A stretch of DNA of 20,745 nt. Source: an uncultured Lachnospiraceae bacterium. Lineage in GTDB: Bacteria > Bacillota > Clostridia > Lachnospirales > Lachnospiraceae. Shown here piece by piece: positions 1 through 5,804 of the stretch. The position numbers and the translations under genes were made by a program. The stretch is from contig CAJUHQ010000065.1 in NCBI GenBank assembly GCA_910586095.1, forward strand, positions 1 to 20,745, given 5' to 3'. Below the pieces are notes generated by a model. It had not been told where the DNA came from. It made no database searches and worked only from the letters and a program-made list of their open reading frames with translations. The stretch's first letter is position 1, and the number at the start of each line of letters is the position of its first letter.

Positions 1-6
1 CTATTT

Positions 7-80
7 TTCACACTAACTCCCATCTGCCTGCTTTTGCAGGCGTACAAATCAGGATGGTGAAATTTTATATTTCACACTAA
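7..80. repeat. Direct repeats flanking two hairpins at the window start
   Basis: The 10-mer TTCACACTAA occurs at 7-16 and again at 71-80. Between them lie two perfect hairpins. One has arms GCCTGC (26-31) and GCAGGC (36-41) with a TTTT loop. The other has arms GTGAAAT (57-63) and ATTTCAC (69-75) with a 5-base loop. Neither is followed by a T-run on either strand, so neither is a clear terminator. It may be a small dispersed repeat or the tail of an upstream leader or gene outside the window. Its identity is not known. Confidence 0.4.
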
Positions 81-240
81 ATTCCTAGATATACAAATAG
101 AGTAATAGACTTTGCATGTGAACAAAAATGCATCTTTTGTACTATGTACTTAGAGGTGTATTTATCAAAGATGCCAGTACATGGCATAAGTGCTTAAAAA
201 TGCAGTAAATAGTTATTTAGAGAAATAGGAGAGTAACAGG

Positions 241-729
241 TTGGTCAAACCAGAAGGAACAAAAAGAATTTCAAAGATTGATGCATATTTAAATTGCGCA
301 GAAAATTTTGCCTATAGAAGTACCTGTATCAAAAGAAAATATGGAGCGGTTCTTGTAAAAGATGATGCTGTAATTTCTACAGGGTATAATGGTTCTCCTA
401 GAGGTTTTGAGAATTGTTGTGATATCGGAAGATGTCCACGTATAGAGCAGGACATGCACCAAGGGGAAGGATATGCGATTTGTCGTGCAGTACATGCAGA
501 GGCCAATGCGCTACTTAATTGTTCGCGTGAACAGACAATTGGGGCTGATTTATATTTAGCAGGGATAAACCCTGCCGATTTATCAGTACACAAGGCAAAA
601 CCCTGTCCATTGTGTGCGCGTATGATTATACAGGCTGGTATAAGAAACGTGTATCTTAGAAAAGGAGAAGGCGCTGATAATTATGAAAAAATTGCGGCAC
701 GAGAATTGAAATGGTATCAGGATATGTGA
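241..729 (+). CDS. Deoxycytidylate (dCMP) deaminase family protein
   Basis: Zinc-dependent deaminase expected to convert dCMP to dUMP in the cytosol, feeding dTMP synthesis. The 162-residue protein carries the family signature: HAE at 85-87 (H85 zinc ligand, E87 proton shuttle) and PCPLC at 121-125 (C122 and C125 zinc ligands). The upstream stretch GFENCCDIGRC (55-65) is typical of the dCMP branch rather than cytidine or tRNA adenosine deaminases. Length fits the family. The start is TTG, chosen because AGGAGA lies at 227-232 and the signature N-terminus (SKIDAYLNCAENFAYRSTC) follows. The gene appears to stand alone: nearly 400 bases separate it from the next gene. Oddity: the frame remains open for 61 codons after the TGA (see the separate entry). 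Function is confident; the exact substrate (dCMP versus another deoxynucleotide) is family-based inference. Confidence 0.9.
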   Translation: MVKPEGTKRISKIDAYLNCAENFAYRSTCIKRKYGAVLVKDDAVISTGYNGSPRGFENCCDIGRCPRIEQDMHQGEGYAICRAVHAEANALLNCSREQTIGADLYLAGINPADLSVHKAKPCPLCARMIIQAGIRNVYLRKGEGADNYEKIAARELKWYQDM

Positions 730-915
730 AGTATCAAAGATGAGGAAGGCGGTTATCCATTAATTTATGAAGAATCTGGTACTAACAAAGTAAAACTGCG
801 CAAAGATAAAATTGAACAAAAGATAATATATAAAAAGAAGTTACTTACAAGAATAATCACTATTGTAAAAGGCTACAAAGTCGTTGATTGGACAGATTTG
901 TATAAGTTAAATTAA
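730..915 (+). pseudogene. In-frame coding-like tail after the dCMP deaminase stop
   Basis: Directly after the TGA at 727-729 the same frame is open for 61 codons, to a TAA at 913-915. The translation is protein-like: it begins SIKDEEGGYPLIYEESG, is lysine-rich in the middle, and ends VKGYKVVDWTDLYKLN. It contains no ATG, GTG or TTG start near its beginning and has no ribosome binding site of its own. It could be a C-terminal extension cut off by a nonsense mutation, the remnant of another gene, or chance in A+T-rich DNA. I do not recognise the domain. Confidence 0.35.
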
Positions 916-1123
916 AATGATATAAGAATCAAATTGCTTAAAAATATAGTTTAAAAAGTTTGATGATAAACCTTATTGTTCAAAGAGATTTCTTCACAAA
1001 TAACGTTTTCTTAACAAAATTTATATAGCACTACATAGTTCCTCCCTTGACACAGAGTATAAAAAGCGAGTATCATAGAATTGGAGGAAACGTAATCGTT
1101 AAGAACTAAGGAATTAAAAGGTA
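916..1123 (+). promoter_or_regulatory. Intergenic region with promoter for the sirtuin-like gene
   Basis: A good sigma-A-type promoter is visible: TTGACA at 1047-1052, an 18-base spacer, and TATCAT at 1071-1076 (one mismatch to TATAAT). Transcription would begin near 1083, giving a leader of about 40 bases before the ATG at 1124. GGAGG at 1083-1087 is too far from that ATG to act as its ribosome binding site and has no start codon at the right distance. The rest of the gap, 916-1046, shows nothing I can name. Confidence 0.55.
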
Positions 1124-1870
1124 ATGAAATTGGAAACGGATACAAAGGTTATCAATTATATCAGACGGAAAATAAAAGATTCTAGAAATATCGTGGCCGT
1201 ATTAGGAATAGAAATGCTTGTAGAAGGAGGAGGGAGTGACCTAGACTCCAATGATGAAACTTATCGGGTGGAGCAAGAATATGGTTTTAGTCCTGAGGAC
1301 ATGCTTTCGGCCAGCTTTTTTAATTCCAAATCGGAGAGATTTTATCGTTTTTATAAGAAGGAAATTCTGGGTATGGAGGTACAGGCGACGCCAGCATATC
1401 ATGCGCTACTTAGGCTGCAAAAACAAGGAAAGCTTTCTGCAGTGGTAAGTCAAAATTATCATGGACTTCCCAGCGGAATAAGTTTTGACAATGTGATTGA
1501 GCTAAATGGAAATATACACATCAATAAATGTCCGCATTGTGGGAAAGACTTTAACATGCGATATGTGCGTGAGGCTGTGGGGATTCCCTTATGTGATATC
1601 TGTAAAGTACCTGTGCGTCCTGACATACGTTTATTGGGAGAGCGCGTGGATACCAAACAGATGACTGAGGCGGCAACGGTCTGTGAAGCAGCGGATGTGT
1701 TGTTGCTTTTGGGAAAGAATATGTATGATGACCACTTAGAATACAGTGCGGTTTCAGAGAAAAAACAATTGAAGCTGTTGTTTTCTAGAGAAGAGTATGT
1801 ATGTGACAGAAGAGTTGATTTTGTTATAAAGGATCATATCAGTATATTTCTGCCTCTTGTTATTGACTGA
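1124..1870 (+). CDS. SIR2-like (sirtuin fold) protein, catalytic residues degenerate
   Basis: A 248-residue protein with the recognisable path of a sirtuin. SQNYHGLPSG (109-118) stands where TQNIDGLHxxAG is normal. ELNGN (126-130) aligns with the ELHG motif. A zinc ribbon has C136/C139 and C157/C160, and RPDIRLLGE (165-173) matches the usual RPxVVxFGE. Three hallmarks are altered: the GAGxS NAD-binding loop near residue 27 reads LGIEM, the general-base histidine position is N128, and the GTSL motif is GKNM (197-200). The SirTM ADP-ribosylating sirtuins also lack the canonical His, so another chemistry or a non-catalytic, ligand-binding role is possible. Start: the ATG at 1124 is the only start in frame after the stop at 1100; its ribosome binding site is weak (AAGGA at 1108-1112). 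A promoter lies at 1047-1076, and the GlgX-like gene follows after 41 bases. The fold call is strong; deacetylase activity is doubtful. Confidence 0.75.
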   Translation: MKLETDTKVINYIRRKIKDSRNIVAVLGIEMLVEGGGSDLDSNDETYRVEQEYGFSPEDMLSASFFNSKSERFYRFYKKEILGMEVQATPAYHALLRLQKQGKLSAVVSQNYHGLPSGISFDNVIELNGNIHINKCPHCGKDFNMRYVREAVGIPLCDICKVPVRPDIRLLGERVDTKQMTEAATVCEAADVLLLLGKNMYDDHLEYSAVSEKKQLKLLFSREEYVCDRRVDFVIKDHISIFLPLVID

Positions 1871-1911
1871 TTGAGTGATGATAGCAACAAACGAACAACA
1901 AGCGAGGGTAT

Positions 1912-3873
1912 ATGGGAAAATATAGAATAAACAACGGACAACCATATCCATTGGGAGCCTCTGTCCAAAATGGAGGTATCAATTTTTCAATGGTAAATAG
2001 TTCTGAGGAGCCATGTGGTATTATTTTTTACAAGAAAGGCGTGGAGCAGAAAGAACGAATATTTTTTAATCAACAACATAGGATAGGAAATATTTGTTGT
2101 ATATTTGTAGAAGGTATTACTGCACGTGAGTATGAGTATAATTTTTTTGTGGGGGATAACATTTTTGTGGACCCTTATGCGCAAAGGATTGTCGGCAATG
2201 AAAAATGGCGATCAGGCGAATATAAGCGCTTGTTTTTGCGTGGAGGATTCTGTGATAGTACATTTGATTGGCAAGGAACGACGCCACTGCATATTCCATA
2301 TAATGAGAGTATTATGTATTGTCTAAATGTCAGGAGCTATACACGACATGGCTCTTCAAAAGTTAAGAAAAAAGGTACTTTTGAAGGGCTTATGGAGAAG
2401 ATACCTTATCTGAAAGATCTCGGGGTTAATTCTATTGAATTGATGCCTGTATATGAATTTGAAGAATGTGAGTGGGACAGTCCCGAATGGACTGCTGCCT
2501 TGCAAAATATTGCATATCAGGTAGACCATATTGATGAAAAGTTGGTGGTAGACGGTGAACCAAAACAGGCAAAAAGACTGAATTGCTGGGGGTATAAGGA
2601 GGCATTTTACTTTGCTCCCAAGGCGTCTTATGCGGCGAGTGGGCAGCCTTGTGATGAATTTAAGAGAATGGTTCGCGAACTGCATAAAAATGGTATTGAA
2701 GTTATCATGCAGTTCTATTTCCCTGAAAATATTAAACAAGGTTATATTTTGGAGATTATAAAATATTGGGTGCTTCAATATCATATTGATGGGGTGCACC
2801 TAAAGGGAAGTCGTGTTCCTGTCACATTGATTGCGACAGAACCCTTGTTGGCAAACACTAAAATTATGTGTGAGGATTTTTATCTCCATGAGATTTATCC
2901 CAATGCGGAAACTCCTACACATAAGACACTTGGCTATTATCGCGATTTGTTTATGTATGATATGCGAAAGTATTTAAAAGGCGATCAAGACACGATTAAA
3001 AGCTTTCAGTATCATATGCGAAATGCAGATTCAAATTGTGGTGTGATTAATTATATTACTAATTATTATGGTTTTACGCTGAACGATTTGGTATCGTATG
3101 AGAGCAAGCATAATGAGAAAAATGGCGAAGAGAATGTGGATGGTACAAACTATAATTTAAGTTGGAATTGTGGAGTAGAAGGTCCATCCCGCAAAAAACA
3201 TATTCAGCAGCTTCGGCATAGACAGATGAAAAATGCACTCAGTTTTCTGTTTACAGCACAGGGAACGCCCTTGTTGCTTGCGGGAGATGAGTTTGGAAAC
3301 AGTCAAAATGGAAATAATAACTGCTATTGCCAGGATAATGAGACAGGTTGGGTAGATTGGAGCTGCATATCGCGAAATACAGACATATACGAGTACACGA
3401 AGCAATTGATCGCATTTAGAAAGGCGCATCCAATGCTTCATCTTGACACAGCCCTGACCATGCTTGACAAGTATGGCTGTGGCTATCCAGATTTGTCTTA
3501 TCACGGAGAAGAGGCGTGGAAAGCACAGCTTGGAAGTTATAGCAGGCATATAGGTATTATGTACTGCGGACGCAGCCTAGAAAATAGCACAGAATGTCTC
3601 TATATCGCCTATAATATGCATTGGGAGTTGCGGCGTTTTGCACTGCCTTCTATAGCAAATTATGAATGGGTCTGCGCATTTGGCACACAGGACAATATAG
3701 TTGTGTATGATGAAGAAAAAAAGGTAGGCTATATTGATGTGAAACCGCGTAGTATTTCCATACTGATAGGCAAGGAGCTCCCTAAGTCTGAGAAAAAGCC
3801 AAAAGTGATGCGTCAACAAAGAATGGTACAAAAACCTCTGGATAAGAAACAGGAGAAAGAAACAGAACAATAG
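1912..3873 (+). CDS. GlgX-like GH13 protein (isoamylase/debranching fold), probably not catalytic
   Basis: A 653-residue protein with the layout of glycogen debranching enzymes: an N-terminal beta domain (about 10-125, CBM48-like), a GH13 barrel (about 130-500) and a C-terminal beta domain, then a basic tail rich in Lys and Gln. The stretch AQGTPLLLAGDEFGNSQNG (449-467) and the following NNNCYCQDNE are close to GlgX. The catalytic regions are eroded. Region I reads EVIMQFYFPEN (263-273) instead of a DVVYNHT form. Region II reads DGVHLKG (293-299) instead of DGFRFDL, so the Arg is H296 and the nucleophile Asp is K298. Region IV reads ITNYYGFTLND (382-392), where HD has become YY. Only the region III Glu (E321 in CEDF) remains. 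It may bind glycogen or maltodextrin without hydrolysing it. Ribosome binding site GAGGG at 1904-1908, rather close to the ATG. Likely co-transcribed with the sirtuin-like gene 41 bases upstream. Confidence 0.8.
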   Translation: MGKYRINNGQPYPLGASVQNGGINFSMVNSSEEPCGIIFYKKGVEQKERIFFNQQHRIGNICCIFVEGITAREYEYNFFVGDNIFVDPYAQRIVGNEKWRSGEYKRLFLRGGFCDSTFDWQGTTPLHIPYNESIMYCLNVRSYTRHGSSKVKKKGTFEGLMEKIPYLKDLGVNSIELMPVYEFEECEWDSPEWTAALQNIAYQVDHIDEKLVVDGEPKQAKRLNCWGYKEAFYFAPKASYAASGQPCDEFKRMVRELHKNGIEVIMQFYFPENIKQGYILEIIKYWVLQYHIDGVHLKGSRVPVTLIATEPLLANTKIMCEDFYLHEIYPNAETPTHKTLGYYRDLFMYDMRKYLKGDQDTIKSFQYHMRNADSNCGVINYITNYYGFTLNDLVSYESKHNEKNGEENVDGTNYNLSWNCGVEGPSRKKHIQQLRHRQMKNALSFLFTAQGTPLLLAGDEFGNSQNGNNNCYCQDNETGWVDWSCISRNTDIYEYTKQLIAFRKAHPMLHLDTALTMLDKYGCGYPDLSYHGEEAWKAQLGSYSRHIGIMYCGRSLENSTECLYIAYNMHWELRRFALPSIANYEWVCAFGTQDNIVVYDEEKKVGYIDVKPRSISILIGKELPKSEKKPKVMRQQRMVQKPLDKKQEKETEQ

Positions 3874-3932
3874 TTCTGAATGGAACGACGTGAGAAATTG
3901 ACAGAGATGTATCTGTAAACACACAAAACTAT

Positions 3933-4508
3933 ATGAATGGTAAAAGGGCAAAAACAGTGCATATTTGGAAACATTTTAAAACAATTACACGACATAAGTT
4001 TATGGTGATGAAAAGTTGCTTTGCAGTAGGATTGTACTGGCAAGGGCTTGTGCACGATCTGTCAAAATATCTGCCTAGTGAATTTTGGGTGGGCGCGCGA
4101 TATTATCAGGGAATACAAAGTCCTAACAATGCTGAACGTATGGCAAAAGGATATTCATCAGCGTGGCTCCATCACAAGGGCAGAAATAAGCACCATTATG
4201 AGTATTGGATGGATTATAGTGCACATGCTGGACAGGGAATTATTCCAGCGCGTATGCCAGATAAATATGTGATAGAGATGTTTCTAGACAGAGTGGCGGC
4301 TTCTAAGAATTATAATGGAAACAAGTATACAGATCAACAACCATTAGAGTATTATTTAAGTGGGAAGCCAGGTAATTTTATGCATAAGGACGCCCAGAAA
4401 ACACTAGAACATCTGTTAACCATGTTAGCTAAAGAAGGCGAGCCAAAAACGATGCGATATATTCGATGTAGAATGATTCCAAACATAAAAAAGAAGAAAA
4501 ACAAATGA
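3933..4508 (+). CDS. DUF5662-like protein of unknown function
   Basis: A 191-residue soluble protein resembling the DUF5662 family of Clostridia, sometimes mislabelled catalase in databases. It has many ordered histidines: H10, H14 and H21 in the N-terminal helix (HIWKHFKTITRHK), HDLSKY at 41-46, HH at 80-81 and HH at 87-88. The HD pair within a helical, His-rich protein recalls metal-dependent phosphohydrolases, but this is only a suggestion. The C-terminus is strongly basic (NIKKKKNK). The ATG at 3933 has no evident ribosome binding site, yet the conserved-looking N-terminal helix needs a start at or above this point, and the frame is open upstream only to 3894. It follows the GlgX-like gene by 59 bases and is followed by a terminator-like hairpin. 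No specific reaction can be assigned. Confidence 0.7.
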   Translation: MNGKRAKTVHIWKHFKTITRHKFMVMKSCFAVGLYWQGLVHDLSKYLPSEFWVGARYYQGIQSPNNAERMAKGYSSAWLHHKGRNKHHYEYWMDYSAHAGQGIIPARMPDKYVIEMFLDRVAASKNYNGNKYTDQQPLEYYLSGKPGNFMHKDAQKTLEHLLTMLAKEGEPKTMRYIRCRMIPNIKKKKNK

Positions 4509-4530
4509 TGAACAAGGAACCAATAAAGAC

Positions 4531-4586
4531 ACTCCTCATATATTAAGTATTAGAAAATGCTTATAAATGTGTGAGGAGTTGTTTTT
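4531..4586 (+). promoter_or_regulatory. Terminator-like hairpin that contains the next gene's ribosome binding site
   Basis: A long hairpin. The outer stem pairs 4531-4544 with 4566-4579 (14 pairs, two G-U; the outermost eight, ACTCCTCA with TGAGGAGT, are perfect). An inner stem AAGTAT (4545-4550) pairs with ATGCTT (4557-4562, one G-U) around the loop TAGAAA, with a 3-base bulge at 4563-4565. It is followed by TTGTTTTT to 4586, as in an intrinsic terminator for the DUF5662-like gene. GAGGAG at 4573-4578, 8 bases before the ATG at 4587, is the ribosome binding site of the Cys-rich protein and is entirely paired in the 3' arm. So the same element could stop transcription, and, when read through, hide the translation start. 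The function is inferred from sequence only. Confidence 0.6.
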
Positions 4587-4832
4587 ATGAACTGCTGGAT
4601 TTGGATTATTTTACTGTGGTGTTTTGGCGGAAATGGTTTTGGCGGATGTGGATGCCAGAATAACTGCTGCCAAAATGAAGATACACCGTGCAAGCCTGTT
4701 TTTCCTACGCCGGAGGTTCCACCTTGTCCACCGCCCAATTGTGGATGTAACAATGACATGATACAACCACGTGGATTTGCTGGATTTGGCGATGGAGGCA
4801 CTTGTGGATGTGAGGAAAAGGAAGATCATTAG
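4587..4832 (+). CDS. Small Cys/Gly/Pro-rich protein of unknown function
   Basis: An 81-residue protein with 12 cysteines, 13 glycines and 10 prolines. A short, very hydrophobic N-terminus (WIWIILLWCF, residues 4-13) is too short for a standard signal peptide but could insert in or sit on the membrane. After it come a Gly/Cys segment (14-28, including GCGC and CC), a Pro-rich middle (34-50), then CGC at 52-54, a Gly/Phe segment, CGC at 73-75 and an acidic end. The cysteine pattern could bind metal or be heavily disulfide-linked, for example in a surface or spore-coat setting, but nothing proves this. The start is supported by GAGGAG at 4573-4578 with 8-base spacing, and a strong terminator follows 46 bases after the stop, so it is likely real. 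I do not recognise a named family. Confidence 0.65.
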   Translation: MNCWIWIILLWCFGGNGFGGCGCQNNCCQNEDTPCKPVFPTPEVPPCPPPNCGCNNDMIQPRGFAGFGDGGTCGCEEKEDH

Positions 4833-4857
4833 ATGGTTATAAAATCAGCAAGATAGG

Positions 4858-4874
4858 TGGTCTTTGACAGACCA
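4858..4874 (+). other. Small hairpin before the terminator
   Basis: TGGTCT (4858-4863) and AGACCA (4869-4874) form a 6-pair stem with a 5-base loop, a few bases upstream of the strong terminator. It may stabilise the 3' end of the transcript. Confidence 0.35.
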
Positions 4875-4878
4875 AATA

Positions 4879-4916
4879 GGAAAGGGTGGAATGGTTTATT
4901 CTACCCTTTCCTTTTT
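4879..4916 (+). terminator. Strong Rho-independent terminator
   Basis: A 14-pair stem (4879-4892 with 4898-4911, one G-U, perfect GGAAAGGGT/ACCCTTTCC at the base) with a 5-base loop, followed by TTTTT at 4912-4916. It ends the transcript of the Cys-rich gene and separates this group from the methionine synthase genes. Confidence 0.9.
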
Positions 4917-5062
4917 GATGTAACTTGAAAAGCTACATACTTTGTGGTAGGATGATTGTGGGAATTTTGGCATAAGTAGTATATAGTTTTCTTTGAATAA
5001 AAATGCTTCACAGTTGTTTTCTATATTGATTGGTATGTGCTTTGACCACAGGGAGTATAATG

Positions 5063-5764
5063 ATGGAAGTTATAAAGCAGCAGATTAGAAAAAATATAAA
5101 TATGCGAGAAATTTATCGATATTTAGGTTATGGTACGGTTGTGCCTGATGATACTATAACTACTATGATTGAGGAGGTTCTTACCAAGCTAATGCAGGTA
5201 ATAACACCCAAAAGTATTTACAAACTATATCATTGTAAAACATTAAATGGGCAGGTGATACTCACGTCTATAGACAAAAGTCTTGATAGCAGTTCAATGG
5301 TAGTAGAAAGTAAAAATTTGTCAGATAATCTATGTTCCTGCCAGACAGTGGCAGTGCTTGCGGCTACGTTAGGCATTGGCGCAGATAAACTGATACAGAA
5401 ATATGAGTGTATCAATATGGCCAAAGCTTCTATTGCACAAGCGTGTGGTGCGGCATGTATTGAGTCATATTGCGATCGGATGCAGGAGGTAATTTGCGAT
5501 GCGCTTCTAGCAGCTACCAAAGAAACATATTATGTTCGGCCACGCTTTAGTCCTGGGTATGGAGATCTTGCGCTAGAGAATCAGATCACATTGTTTGATG
5601 CGCTAGAATGTACTAAGCGGATAGGATTGACATTGACAGATAGTTTACTCATGTATCCAACTAAAAGTGTGACAGCATTTATAGGATTGACAAACAGTTA
5701 TCAAAAACGTGTTATAGATAAATGTGAACGATGTGGCTATTGTAGTGATGGTGTAGATACCTAA
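5063..5764 (+). CDS. Stand-alone methionine synthase (MetH) activation-domain protein
   Basis: A 233-residue homologue of the C-terminal S-adenosylmethionine-binding activation domain of cobalamin-dependent methionine synthase. It carries RPRFSPGYGDL (159-169), the family's SAM-binding RxxxGYG motif, and a later MYPTKSVTAFIGL segment. In E. coli MetH this domain remethylates oxidised cob(II)alamin using SAM and reduced flavodoxin; here it is a separate protein next to a MetH lacking the domain, so it is expected to reactivate that enzyme. The C-terminus has a CxxCxxC-like cluster (C221, C224, C227). Start: GGGAG at 5051-5055 fits the ATG at 5063 (7-base spacing) or the one at 5060. An upstream in-frame TTG at 5030 has no good ribosome binding site. 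metH begins 40 bases downstream, so the two are probably one operon. I see no recognisable SAM-I or cobalamin riboswitch in 4917-5062. Confidence 0.88.
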   Translation: MEVIKQQIRKNINMREIYRYLGYGTVVPDDTITTMIEEVLTKLMQVITPKSIYKLYHCKTLNGQVILTSIDKSLDSSSMVVESKNLSDNLCSCQTVAVLAATLGIGADKLIQKYECINMAKASIAQACGAACIESYCDRMQEVICDALLAATKETYYVRPRFSPGYGDLALENQITLFDALECTKRIGLTLTDSLLMYPTKSVTAFIGLTNSYQKRVIDKCERCGYCSDGVDT

Positions 5765-5804
5765 GTAAAAAGGTCTACAAAAAGTGGACAGATAGGAGTT
5801 GAAA

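Noticed and set aside
2356..2799. 147-codon open frame on the minus strand inside the GlgX-like gene
   Set aside because: It lies wholly within a well supported gene, has no ribosome binding site and no recognisable protein motif; it is an antisense shadow.
4917..5062. SAM or cobalamin riboswitch upstream of the methionine synthase genes
   Set aside because: Expected from function, but no SAM-I core or B12-box pattern can be found in this A+T-rich segment.
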